Positions 24,196 to 32,334 of a DNA stretch of 39,169 nucleotides are shown in pieces. The position numbers and the translations under genes are program-made. Under the pieces are notes generated by a model. The model was not told the origin of the DNA. It worked only from the letters and a program-made list of their open reading frames with translations, and made no database searches. Source of the DNA: Planctomycetota bacterium (GTDB taxonomy: Bacteria; Planctomycetota; JAJSAM01; JAKLKS01); NCBI GenBank assembly GCA_023150535.1, contig JAKLKS010000008.1, positions 1 through 39,169 of the forward strand, in the 5' to 3' direction. The first letter of the stretch is position 1. Every line of letters begins with the position of its first letter.

Positions 24196-25541
24196 GGACC
24201 GTCCTCGTCTTCGCCCACGAGTGCGCCCCCCACCACAGGGCGGAGTCCACGATCGGCGCCCAGCGGCCCGCCTCCTTCGCGCGCCACCTCCCGGAGTTCG
24301 GTTGGAGGGCCGTGGTGATCTGCTGCGGGAGGGAGGGAAGGGAATCGGCCGAGGAGCGGGACCTCCGGGGGATCGCGGAGGAGGCGGAGGAGCGCCTGGG
24401 GGCGGCCCCCGCGGGGGCGTCCCTCGTCCTCCCGACCCCCTCCCTGCGGTGGGACGGGCGGCTCGACCGGTGGTGGAGGCGATCGGCCCGCGGCGGCGGG
24501 GGCGGCCCGGTCTGGCCGCTCCTCCGGCGTCCCCTGACCGCCGCGAAGTTCGCCACGGGGGACTGGTCCCAGTCCTGGCAGCCCTGCGCCCGGGCGGCGG
24601 CGGAGGGGGTCCTGCGGGCGACCCCGGTGCACGCCTGCATCGGGGAGCACTCCCCGGACGCCGGGCTCTTCCTCGGGAGGTGGCTCCACGCCGTGAAGGG
24701 GATCCCCTGGGTCGCCGACTTCCGCGACCCCGTGCTGGACCCCTTCGGTCCCCTGGGGAGGGCGCTCTACGGGAGGGTCGCGCGCTCCCTCGTCTCGACG
24801 GCGGCGGCCACGGTGAACGTCCACCCCGCCTGGGCGGAGGAGGACCGCAGGACCCTCGGGCGGCCCGCCCACTGCGTCCCCAACGGGTTCGAGCCGGGCG
24901 AGCACGCCGCGCCGGCGCCCCCGGCGCCGGGGCCGGCCGTGGCCGCCTTCTTCGGCAGCGTCCGGCCGTGGCACCGGCTCGACCTCGTCATGGACGGGCT
25001 CCTCGACGCCGGGCCCGGCGTCCGCCTCCTCTACCGCGGGGACGCCTCCGCCCGGGTCCTCGCGGAGGCCCGGCGCGCCGGGGTCGCGGACCGGGTGGAC
25101 GCCGCGGCGGCCGTGCCCCGCGGCGAGGCCCTGGCCCTCATGTCCTCCGCGGACCTGCTGCTCCTCCTCTCCCGGCCGCCCGCGGCGGCCGGCGGGCGGG
25201 CGGAGGAGTGGTACCCGGCGAAGGTGTTCGAGTACTTCGGGGCCCGGCGGCCGATCCTCTGCGTGCCCGGCGACGGATCCTCCCTGGACGCGCTCCTGCG
25301 GGAGACCCGGACCGGGGTCCCCGCGCGGGACCGGGCCTCGGTCGCCTCCGCGCTGGCGGCCGCGGCCCGCGCCCGCCGCGGCGGGACCCGGCTCCCCTGG
25401 GAAACGGGCGTCGCGCGGGTGGAGCCGCACACGCGGAGGGCCCGGGCCGGGGACCTGGCCCGGATCCTGGACGGGATCGCCCTCCCCGCGCCCGCCGCCC
25501 CCGCGCGGGCGCGGGGCCCGCAGGAGGTCGGGGCGCCGTGA
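24192..25541 (+). CDS. GT-B glycosyltransferase (GT4-like)
   Basis: This 449-residue protein opens with a strand and a His-rich acceptor loop (VLVFAHECAPHHRAESTIGAQRP, split at residue 20) that is common in GT4-like enzymes of polysaccharide loci, followed by the conserved-looking ATGDWSQSWQP. The middle reads GIPWVADFRDPVLDPFG (about residues 173-189), another typical N-domain feature. VNVHPAWAEEDRRTL and CVPNGFEPGE lead into the C-domain. AEEWYPAKVFEYFGARRPIL (about 336-355) is the donor-site motif in which Glu of FEYF replaces the second Glu of EX7E. GTG 24192 overlaps the upstream stop (GTGA). Ala/Arg-rich low-complexity segments near the end are probably GC-driven. Sugar unknown. Confidence 0.82.
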   Translation: MRTVLVFAHECAPHHRAESTIGAQRPASFARHLPEFGWRAVVICCGREGRESAEERDLRGIAEEAEERLGAAPAGASLVLPTPSLRWDGRLDRWWRRSARGGGGGPVWPLLRRPLTAAKFATGDWSQSWQPCARAAAEGVLRATPVHACIGEHSPDAGLFLGRWLHAVKGIPWVADFRDPVLDPFGPLGRALYGRVARSLVSTAAATVNVHPAWAEEDRRTLGRPAHCVPNGFEPGEHAAPAPPAPGPAVAAFFGSVRPWHRLDLVMDGLLDAGPGVRLLYRGDASARVLAEARRAGVADRVDAAAAVPRGEALALMSSADLLLLLSRPPAAAGGRAEEWYPAKVFEYFGARRPILCVPGDGSSLDALLRETRTGVPARDRASVASALAAAARARRGGTRLPWETGVARVEPHTRRARAGDLARILDGIALPAPAAPARARGPQEVGAP

Positions 25542-26629
25542 GCCTCCCCGCATCCCTCCGGATCCTGGCCGTCGCCGAGACCTGGCTCGGCGCCGACGGG
25601 GACGGCTACGTCCGCGCCTTCCGCCGCCTCGGCCACTCCGTGCGCGTGGTGCCCGCGGAGGAGTACGTCCCGGGGCGCTGGCGGGGTGCGGGGCTGCGCG
25701 CCCTCCGGAGGCTCCTGGAGGGGAGCATGGTGCGCGAGTACGAGGAGGCGCTCGTCGCCCAGGCGGCGGCGTTCCGGCCCCACCTCCTGTTCGTCTTCAA
25801 GGGGAAGTACGTGACGCCCGGGGCGGTGGAGAGGGTGCGGCGGACCGGGGCCGTGGCCGTGAACTTCTATCCCGACGTCTCCTTCCTCTCCCACGGCCCG
25901 CTCCTGCCGGGCGCCCTGCCGCTCTACGACTGGGTCTTCACGACCAAGACCTTCGGGCTGGAGGACATGAGGCGGTCCCTCGGCGTGACCCGCTCCTCCT
26001 TCCTGCCCCACGCCGCCGACCCCGACGTCCACCGGCCCGTGGAACCGTCGCCGGAGGAGCGGGAGCGCTACGGATGCGACGTCTCCTTCATCGGGACCTG
26101 GTCCCCCAAGAAGCAGGCCCACCTGGAGGCCCTGGCGGCGGGGCTCGGGGGGCTCCGCCTGAGGATCTTCGGCGCGCAGTGGGAGGGGAAGGGGGCGGTG
26201 CTGGCGCCCTTCATCGAGGGGCACGGCGTGCACGGCCTCGAGTACGCCAAGGCGATCGGGGCCTCCCGGGTGAACCTCTGCATCCTGAGCGAGGCCCGGC
26301 GGGGGGCGTCCAGCGGGGACCGGATCACCTCCCGCACCTTCCACATCCCCGGGGCGGGCGGGTTCCTCCTCCACGAGAGGACCGACGAGTTCCTCGCGCT
26401 CTACCGCGAGGGCGCGGAGTGCGGCGCCTTCGGGAGCCCTGAGGAGATGGCCGGGCAGGTGCGCGCCTGGTGCGGCGACGAACCCCGGCGGGCGGCGGCC
26501 GCGGCCGCGGGGAGGAGGCGCCTCCTGGCCGACGGGCACACCACCGACGCCCGGGTGCGCGCCGTGCTCGCGAAGGTCGAGGAGATCGCACGGGGCGGAC
26601 CCGGGGCCCCGGACGGGAGGATCCCGTGA
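25538..26629 (+). CDS. CgeB-like glycosyltransferase
   Basis: This 363-residue protein resembles the CgeB/Glyco_trans_1_2 group of GT-B enzymes. ILAVAETWLGADGDGYVRAF begins the fold. HLLFVFKGKYVTPGAVERV and VNFYPDVSFLSH (about residues 85-120) are typical N-domain elements, and the C-domain has CDVSFIGTWSPKKQAHLEAL (about 179-198). TSRTFHIPGAGGFLLHERTDE (about 265-285, interrupted only by the turn) is the hallmark 'R.fEipacG.fll.e' motif, with His in place of the usual Glu. That His substitution may affect nucleotide-sugar binding and is worth noting. Known members glycosylate spore polysaccharide, lipids or proteins. GTG 25538 overlaps the upstream stop and its own stop overlaps the methyltransferase. 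Confidence 0.82.
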   Translation: MSLPASLRILAVAETWLGADGDGYVRAFRRLGHSVRVVPAEEYVPGRWRGAGLRALRRLLEGSMVREYEEALVAQAAAFRPHLLFVFKGKYVTPGAVERVRRTGAVAVNFYPDVSFLSHGPLLPGALPLYDWVFTTKTFGLEDMRRSLGVTRSSFLPHAADPDVHRPVEPSPEERERYGCDVSFIGTWSPKKQAHLEALAAGLGGLRLRIFGAQWEGKGAVLAPFIEGHGVHGLEYAKAIGASRVNLCILSEARRGASSGDRITSRTFHIPGAGGFLLHERTDEFLALYREGAECGAFGSPEEMAGQVRAWCGDEPRRAAAAAAGRRRLLADGHTTDARVRAVLAKVEEIARGGPGAPDGRIP

Positions 26630-27396
26630 CGGCGGACGGACGCGGGGCGGGAGGCGCCGGCGACTACCGGCGCCGGATCTTCGAGCGGTACGCGTCCGCC
26701 TTCAAGGGGAACCCCGGTCCCGCGGAGGCGGAGGCCCGGTGCCGCTCCCACGCCGCCGCGCTCGACTCCATGCTCGGTCCCTGGCTGGCCGCGGATCGAC
26801 CCTCCCGGGTCCTGGAGATAGGGTGCGGGGCGGGCGCCTTCCTCTGGTGGGCCCGGTCCCGGGGCATCGGGGAGGTCGCGGGAGTGGACCTGTCGGGGGA
26901 GATGGTGGCCCAGGCCCGCTCCCTCGGGCTGCCCGCGGAGCTCGGCGACGCGCGCTCCTCCCTGGCGGAGCGCCGGGGGCTCGACTGGATCGTGGCCTTC
27001 GACCTCGTGGAGCACTTCCGCCGCGACGAGGTGTTCGAGGTGCTGGAACTCTGCCGCGGCGCCCTGCGGGAGGGCGGGAGGATCCTCCTCTCCACCCCCA
27101 ACGCCGCGGCCTGGCGCCCCGGGCCGGTCGCGGCCGGCGACCTCACCCACGAGACGATCTTCACCCCCTCCACCATCCGCCTGGCGCTGGAACTGGCGGG
27201 TTTCCGGGACGTACGGGTGGCCGAGGTCCCGCCGCCCGTCCACGGTCCGCTCTCCCTGGCCAGGAGGGTCCTCTGGGCCGCCGTCCGGCGGATCCCCTGG
27301 CTCATCGACAGGATCGAGACGGGCGGCGACGGCGGCGGCATCTACACGAGGGTGATGTTCGTGGCGGCGGCCCGGGGGGCGGAGGGAGGACCGTGA
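26626..27396 (+). CDS. SAM-dependent class I methyltransferase
   Basis: This 256-residue Rossmann-fold methyltransferase shows motif I VLEIGCGAGAFLWWA (about residues 62-76), motif II acidic loop GVDLSGEMVAQA (about 85-96), motif IV DWIVAFDLVEHF (about 118-129) and motif VI LREGGRILLSTPN (about 145-157). The VEHF and STPN segments are typical of the Methyltransf_23 group that includes sugar and lipid-linked glycan O-methyltransferases. In ABC-transporter-dependent polysaccharides a terminal methyl group can stop chain growth and mark the chain for Wzt, and the Wzt here has a substrate-binding-type C-terminal domain, so a capping role is possible. Decoration of an internal sugar is equally possible. 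GTG 26626 and both neighbours overlap by 4 nt. Confidence 0.87.
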   Translation: MTADGRGAGGAGDYRRRIFERYASAFKGNPGPAEAEARCRSHAAALDSMLGPWLAADRPSRVLEIGCGAGAFLWWARSRGIGEVAGVDLSGEMVAQARSLGLPAELGDARSSLAERRGLDWIVAFDLVEHFRRDEVFEVLELCRGALREGGRILLSTPNAAAWRPGPVAAGDLTHETIFTPSTIRLALELAGFRDVRVAEVPPPVHGPLSLARRVLWAAVRRIPWLIDRIETGGDGGGIYTRVMFVAAARGAEGGP

Positions 27397-28613
27397 GCCG
27401 CCCGCGCCTGGCCGTCGTCGTCAGCCACCCCATCCAGTACTTCGCCCCCTGGTACCGGGCCGTCGCGAGGGCGGGGGTGCTGGACCAGCGGGTGTTCTTC
27501 TGCTGCGACTGGGGAACGGAGGGCTACAGGGACCCCGGATTCGGGATCGAGGTGAAGTGGGACATCCCCCTGACCGAGGGCTACGACCACGAGTTCCTCC
27601 CCATCGCCCGCCGGCCCGTCCGGCTGCGGTTCCGCGAGGTGGACAACCCCGCGGTGGGGGAGGCGCTGGACCGTTTCCGGCCCGACGTCGTCCTCGTCTA
27701 CGGCTACGCCCACCGGACCCAGTGGAGGGCGGCCTCCTGGGCGAAGCGGAGGGGCGTGCCGGTCCTGCTCTACTCCGACTCCCACGGCGGCGTCCGACCC
27801 GGGCCTCTCAAGCGCGCCCTGAAGGCCCTCGTCGTCGGCCGCTTCTACTCCATGGTCTCCGGCGCCCTCTCCGTGGGCGAGAACAACGCCGTCTACCATC
27901 TGCGGTACGGGGTCCCCCGGGAACGGCTCTTCCCCTGCGTGCTCCCCGTGGAGACGGCGAGGTTCGAACTGGGGGAGGAGGAGCGGCTCGCGGCGCGGGC
28001 CGCCACGCGCGCCCGGCACGGGATCCCGCCGGAGGCCTTCGTGGTCCTGTTCTCCGGGAAGCTCGCGGAGCACAAGAGGCCGGGGGACCTGCTGGACGCC
28101 TCGTGCCTCCTCGGTCCCGGGATCGTCCGGTTCCTCCTCGTCGGGGAGGGGGCGCTCCGCCCGGCGCTGGAGGCGCGCTGCCGGGAGGCGGGGATCGGTG
28201 GCGTGCACTTCACGGGCTTCGTCAACCAGGCGCAGCTCCCCGCGGTCTACGCGGCGGGGGACCTCCTGGCGGTCCCCTCCTCCATGGACAACCACCCCCT
28301 GGTGATCCCCGAGGCGGGGGCCATGGGGATCCCGGTCCTCCTGAGCGACAGGGTCGGCTCCATCGGGCCGACGGATTCGGCGAGGCCCGGCGTGAACGCC
28401 CTCGTGCACCCCTGCGGGGACGCGGCCGCCATCGCGGCGGCTGTGGAGCGCCTGGCCGGGGACCGGTCCCTGCTCTCCGCCCTGTCGGAAGGGGCCCGCG
28501 AGGTGGTCCGCCACCAGACCCCGGAGAGGGCGGCCGGGTGCCTCGCGGACGCCGTCGCCGCCCTGGCCGGCCGGCGGGCGCCCGCGGCACCGCGGGGGAG
28601 GGGCGGACCGTGA
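27393..28613 (+). CDS. GT4-family glycosyltransferase
   Basis: This 406-residue GT-B enzyme begins LAVVVSHPIQYFAPWYRAVA; the SHPIQYfaP start is a recognisable subgroup within polysaccharide GT4 enzymes. VLLYSDSHGGVRPGPLKRAL (about residues 123-142) and SVGENNAVYHLRYGVP belong to the N-domain. FVVLFSGKLAEHKRPGDLL (about 216-234) begins the donor domain. At the donor site the sequence reads PSSMDNHPLVIPEAGAMGIPVL (about 290-311), so the first Glu of the EX7E pair is Asp-Asn here, a known variation in this subgroup but one that may alter activity. GTG 27393 is set by the GTGA overlap. It is followed by the Wzy-like polymerase, also with GTGA. Confidence 0.87.
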   Translation: MSRPRLAVVVSHPIQYFAPWYRAVARAGVLDQRVFFCCDWGTEGYRDPGFGIEVKWDIPLTEGYDHEFLPIARRPVRLRFREVDNPAVGEALDRFRPDVVLVYGYAHRTQWRAASWAKRRGVPVLLYSDSHGGVRPGPLKRALKALVVGRFYSMVSGALSVGENNAVYHLRYGVPRERLFPCVLPVETARFELGEEERLAARAATRARHGIPPEAFVVLFSGKLAEHKRPGDLLDASCLLGPGIVRFLLVGEGALRPALEARCREAGIGGVHFTGFVNQAQLPAVYAAGDLLAVPSSMDNHPLVIPEAGAMGIPVLLSDRVGSIGPTDSARPGVNALVHPCGDAAAIAAAVERLAGDRSLLSALSEGAREVVRHQTPERAAGCLADAVAALAGRRAPAAPRGRGGP

Positions 28614-30109
28614 TCCCCCTGCTCCGGCGAGTCGCCTTCTTCGCGCTCCTCTGCGGCTGGTTCCTGCTCCTCGGCGGCTACCTGTTCCTCGACCCCGTGC
28701 TCCTCTCGCTGGGGACGTTCCTCGTGGGCGCGGGATACGCGGCGCGGCAGTACACCCACCCCGACCCGGGGAGTTTCGACGCGCCGGCCCTGTACTGCCT
28801 GTTCGCGGGCTTCTGGTTCGGCCTGTCCAACTTCGCGGGGTACGTCTCCAGGGACGGGAGGTTCGAGGACGTCTTCTGGGACTGGCAGTCCGACGACCAC
28901 ATCCCCCTGGGCCAGGCACTGGGCTCCCTGGCGGTGGTCGTGCCGCTGGCCGTCGACGCCGTCTACCGGGGCCTCCGGCGGGGACGGCCGCTCGCCGTCC
29001 CGGGGAACCGCTGGGACCTCTCCTTCGCCCCGGCGCGGGCGGTGGCCGCGGCCCTCCTCCTGGCCGGGGCGACCTGGACCTTCAGGCTGTTCGGCATCGA
29101 CGGGGACGGCCTCGGGACCTTTCAGGTCTTCATGCTCCAGGGCGCCAACGCCGCCATCTTCCTCCTCGTCCTCCTCCTCCTCGACGGGAGCGTCGAACCC
29201 CGCCGCCGGAGGTTCGTCCTCGGGTCCGCCGCCCTGATCCTCCTGGCGGAGATCTACTTCGGGGTCTTCTTCTCCTTCATGAGGGAGAGGACCTTCTGGC
29301 CCCTGTTCTCCCTGGGGATGCCCTTCCTCCTGCGCAGGAGGATCGACCTTCGCACGGGCGTCGCGCTCGCCTGCGCCCTGGCCGCCTTCGCGGTGCTGTT
29401 CCAGGTGCTGGGGGAGACGCGGGGAGCGAGGGTGACGGGAGGGGCCAAGGCGGACCTCCTGGCGCGGGAACTCACCTCCGGCGAGGCGGGGGGGCGGACC
29501 GCCGACAGCATCATCGGACGCGTCGAGGAGGGAGGGGCGAACCTGCTCGCGAGGACCTCGACCTTCAACCAGCTGAGCCAGGTCGTGCGCCTCGCCGAGG
29601 AGGACGGGTTCTACGGGGGGGAGACGCTCTCCTACCTGGCCTACGTCTTCATCCCCCGGTTCGTCTGGCCGGAGAAGCCCCTCGTGGTGACGGGGCGGTG
29701 GTTCGCGGAGAAGATCGGGCGCGGGTACTACCGGACGGGGGGGGAGTTCACCAATTCCGTCAACATCACCCCCGTGGGGGAGTTCTACCTCAACTTCGGC
29801 TGGGCCGGTGCCGTGGCGGGCATGGCCGTCCTGATGCTCCTGCTGCGGGTCCTCTGGGACGCCGCCCGGTTCGTCGATCGCCCCCTCAATCCGGTGGGCC
29901 AGTCCATCGCCCTCCTCGCCCTCCAGGTGTGCGTCTTCACCGGGTCCCACGCCGGGGTGCTCGTGGACCTGTTCACGAAACTCCTCATGCTCCTCCTGGC
30001 CAACGGGGCGCTGGCCCTCCTCGCCGGGCGGGGTTCCAGGGGAGGCTCGACGGTCGTCCCGGTCTCCTCTCCCGTCGGCGGATCACCGGGGGCGGGGAGG
30101 ACGGCCTGA
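28610..30109 (+). CDS. wzy: Wzy-like oligosaccharide repeat-unit polymerase
   Basis: This 499-residue membrane protein has about eleven hydrophobic segments and a large periplasmic loop (about 285-385). The loop and its flanks carry the features of one Wzy group: STFNQLSQVVRLAEEDGFYGG, then YVFIPRFVWPEKPLVVTGRW, and NSVNITPVGEFYLNFGW (about 380-396), ending with the 'GE.y.nfGw' motif near a late helix. Known role: block transfer of lipid-linked repeat units into polymer at the periplasmic face. It is different from the Wzy_C/WaaL-type protein at 2302-3786, so the window encodes two polymerase/ligase proteins. GTG 28610 overlaps the upstream stop. Its own stop appears to overlap a CTG start of the next gene. 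Confidence 0.82.
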   Translation: MIPLLRRVAFFALLCGWFLLLGGYLFLDPVLLSLGTFLVGAGYAARQYTHPDPGSFDAPALYCLFAGFWFGLSNFAGYVSRDGRFEDVFWDWQSDDHIPLGQALGSLAVVVPLAVDAVYRGLRRGRPLAVPGNRWDLSFAPARAVAAALLLAGATWTFRLFGIDGDGLGTFQVFMLQGANAAIFLLVLLLLDGSVEPRRRRFVLGSAALILLAEIYFGVFFSFMRERTFWPLFSLGMPFLLRRRIDLRTGVALACALAAFAVLFQVLGETRGARVTGGAKADLLARELTSGEAGGRTADSIIGRVEEGGANLLARTSTFNQLSQVVRLAEEDGFYGGETLSYLAYVFIPRFVWPEKPLVVTGRWFAEKIGRGYYRTGGEFTNSVNITPVGEFYLNFGWAGAVAGMAVLMLLLRVLWDAARFVDRPLNPVGQSIALLALQVCVFTGSHAGVLVDLFTKLLMLLLANGALALLAGRGSRGGSTVVPVSSPVGGSPGAGRTA

Positions 30110-31188
30110 TCCTCCTCGCGAGCATGGTCACGGGGGTGCCGGACGGCGGGGTTCCGGTCGTGAACAGGCTCATCCTCGACGCCGCGGAGGCGCGGGGGGA
30201 GCCGGTCACGGTCGTCTCCCTCCAGGACCACGGCGCCTCCCCGGCGCCACACTGGTCGGGGCACGGTTTCCACGGATCGGGGGGGAGCCGCCTGCGCTTC
30301 CTCGCCTCGGCGCTGGGAGTCCGGGACCCCGGACGGGCGCTGGTCCTCGCAACGCACGCCGGGCTCGCCCCGGTGGCCAGGGCGGCGGCCATCGTCCGGA
30401 GGGCCCCGCTCCTCCTCTTCCTCCACGGCGTGGAGGCGTGGGGGCAGCAGGGGGTCCTCGACCGGTGGGGCATCGCGGGAAGCCGGGCCCTGGTGACGAA
30501 CTCCCGCTTCACCCTGGAGGAGTTCCGGAGGTCGCACCCGCGGTTCGCCACCCTCCCGGGGGAGGTCTGCCACCTCCCCGCCCGTCCCCTGGGAGGGGTC
30601 GATTCCAGAGGGACTCCGGCTCCCCGTCCTCCCCGGGCGATCGTCGTCGGGAGGCTCTGGGGCCGCGGTCTCCTCAAGGGACAGGCGCAGCTCCTCGATG
30701 CGTGGCCGGGGGTGGTGCGCCGGATCCCGGGCGCCGAACTCTGGATCGTCGGGGAGGGGGATGGACGAGCCGGGCTGGAGGAGAGGGCGCGGGCGCTCGG
30801 CCTGGGCTCCTCCGTCCGGTTCCTGGGCTTCGTCTCCGACGCCGCACTCGACGCCGCCTACCGCTCCTGCGACGTCTACGCCATGCCGAGCAGGGGGGAG
30901 GGGTTCGGCCTCGTGTTCGCGGAGGCCATGGCGAGGGGGCTTCCCTGCATCGCGAGCCGGTTCGACGCGGGTTCGGAGGTCGTCGTCGACGGGGAGACCG
31001 GGATCCACGTGGACCCCGACGACCCCGCGGAGATCCTCGGCTCCCTCCTGCGCCTCCTGGGGGACCGGGAAGCGGCGCGGAGCATGGGGGAGGCGGGCCG
31101 GCGCCGGGCCGGGGAGCACTTCACGGTGGAGCGGTTCCGGTCCCGCCTCGGGGAGATCCTCGCGAAGTACGGTGGAGGTGAGCCCTGA
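30106..31188 (+). CDS. GT4-family glycosyltransferase, probable CTG start
   Basis: This 360-residue enzyme (counting from CTG) is a retaining GT4 transferase. The donor domain has AIVVGRLWGRGLLKGQAQLL (about residues 179-198) and PSRGEGFGLVFAEAMARGLPC (about 262-282, split at Glu) with a full EX7E pair. The first ATG, 30124, would begin inside strand 1 (ILLASMVTGVPDGGV) and has no ribosome site. CTG 30106 restores the strand, overlaps the upstream stop as CTGA just like the GTGA junctions of its neighbours, and has GGGGAGG (30094-30100) 5 nt before it. No ATG, GTG or TTG closer upstream is usable. Sugar specificity is unknown. The next gene shows the same CTGA arrangement. Confidence 0.86.
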   Translation: MILLASMVTGVPDGGVPVVNRLILDAAEARGEPVTVVSLQDHGASPAPHWSGHGFHGSGGSRLRFLASALGVRDPGRALVLATHAGLAPVARAAAIVRRAPLLLFLHGVEAWGQQGVLDRWGIAGSRALVTNSRFTLEEFRRSHPRFATLPGEVCHLPARPLGGVDSRGTPAPRPPRAIVVGRLWGRGLLKGQAQLLDAWPGVVRRIPGAELWIVGEGDGRAGLEERARALGLGSSVRFLGFVSDAALDAAYRSCDVYAMPSRGEGFGLVFAEAMARGLPCIASRFDAGSEVVVDGETGIHVDPDDPAEILGSLLRLLGDREAARSMGEAGRRRAGEHFTVERFRSRLGEILAKYGGGEP

Positions 31189-32333
31189 CCGCCGTCCGCG
31201 AGGTCCACTACCACGCCCTCGGCGCGAAGGCGGGGGGCGGGCTCACCTATTTCCGGGAGGCGGTTCCGGAGGTGGCCGCCCTCCTCGCGGAGCGCGGCGT
31301 GCGCCTCGTCCTCCTCGTTCCGGGGGGCATGGCCCTCCCCCCCCTGGCCGGGGAGGTCGAGGTCCGCGAGGAGCGCCGTTCCTCGGAGGGGGCCCTCCGC
31401 AGGCTCCACTTCGACCAGGTGGTCCTCCCCTGGAGGCTCCGCGGCCGATCCGACGCCGCCGTCTACGGTTCCGGCTCCCATGTCCCCCTCGGCGGCGCCG
31501 CCCGCCGCGTGGCGCTCCTCCGCAATGCCATCTACTTCGATCCGGCCTTCCTCCTGCGCGAGACCCCGCTCCGCCGCGCCCGGTGGGTCCTGGAGGGCGG
31601 CCTCATCGCCGCCGCCGCGGCCCGCTGCGCCCGCGTCCTCTACCCGACCCGCGCGATGCAGGACCTCGTCGAGGCCCGCCACCCCGCCCTTCGAGGCCGG
31701 GGCGCGGTCGCCCCCTACGGCATCTCCGCCGCGTTCCTCGAGGCCGGCCCGCTCCCGCCGCCCCCGCCGCGGCCCGACGGGCGCGCGACCTTCCTCTGCG
31801 TCATGAACTACACCCTCCAGAAGAACCTCGGCCTCGTGCTCGCGGCCCTCGCCGCGGCGAAGGGGGAGCGGCTCCCCGTGCGCGTCATCGTGACGTCCGA
31901 CCTCCGGTCCGGGCCCGCCGCCTGCTTCGCCGCCGACCGGGCGGCCGTGGAGAGGCACGACCTCGTCGGCACCGGCCACCTCGTCCCCGCGGGGGCGAAG
32001 CACGGGGCGGACCTCCTCGCCGCCTACCGGGAGGCCGACGCCGTCCTCTTCCCCTCCTTCTGCGAGTCCTTCGGCCACCCCCTGGTGGAGGCGATGGCCC
32101 TCGGCCGCCCCGTCCTCGCCTCCGACCTCCCCTTCGCCCGGGAGGCCTGCGGCCCCCACGCCCACTACTTCGATCCCTGGCGGCCGGAGGGGCTCCTCGA
32201 GGCGTGGCGCCGGTGGCCGGGGATCTCCCGGTCGCTCCCCCCGGCGGACCGGGGCGCCCTCGCCGCCCGCTTCTCCTGGAGGGGCCACGCGGAGCGCGTC
32301 GTGGACGCGCTCCTCGGGACGGAGGCGGCCTGA
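31185..32333 (+). CDS. GT4-family glycosyltransferase, probable CTG start
   Basis: This 382-residue protein (from CTG 31185) begins MTAVREVHYHALGAKAGGGL, with the N-terminal strand and the Gly-rich acceptor loop (GGGLTYFREA) expected of GT4 enzymes. Donor-domain features are RATFLCVMNYTLQKNLGLVL (about residues 202-221) and PSFCESFGHPLVEAMALGRPVL (about 289-310) with EX7E. The in-frame TGA at 31179-31181 rules out a farther upstream start. The first ordinary start codon, GTG 31272, would remove strand 1 and the Gly-rich loop, which are needed for a working fold. CTG 31185 overlaps the upstream stop (CTGA) and has GGAGGT (31174-31179) 5 nt before it. Ordinary annotation would cut 29 residues. 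Sugar specificity is unknown. Confidence 0.85.
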   Translation: MTAVREVHYHALGAKAGGGLTYFREAVPEVAALLAERGVRLVLLVPGGMALPPLAGEVEVREERRSSEGALRRLHFDQVVLPWRLRGRSDAAVYGSGSHVPLGGAARRVALLRNAIYFDPAFLLRETPLRRARWVLEGGLIAAAAARCARVLYPTRAMQDLVEARHPALRGRGAVAPYGISAAFLEAGPLPPPPPRPDGRATFLCVMNYTLQKNLGLVLAALAAAKGERLPVRVIVTSDLRSGPAACFAADRAAVERHDLVGTGHLVPAGAKHGADLLAAYREADAVLFPSFCESFGHPLVEAMALGRPVLASDLPFAREACGPHAHYFDPWRPEGLLEAWRRWPGISRSLPPADRGALAARFSWRGHAERVVDALLGTEAA

Positions 32334-32334
32334 G

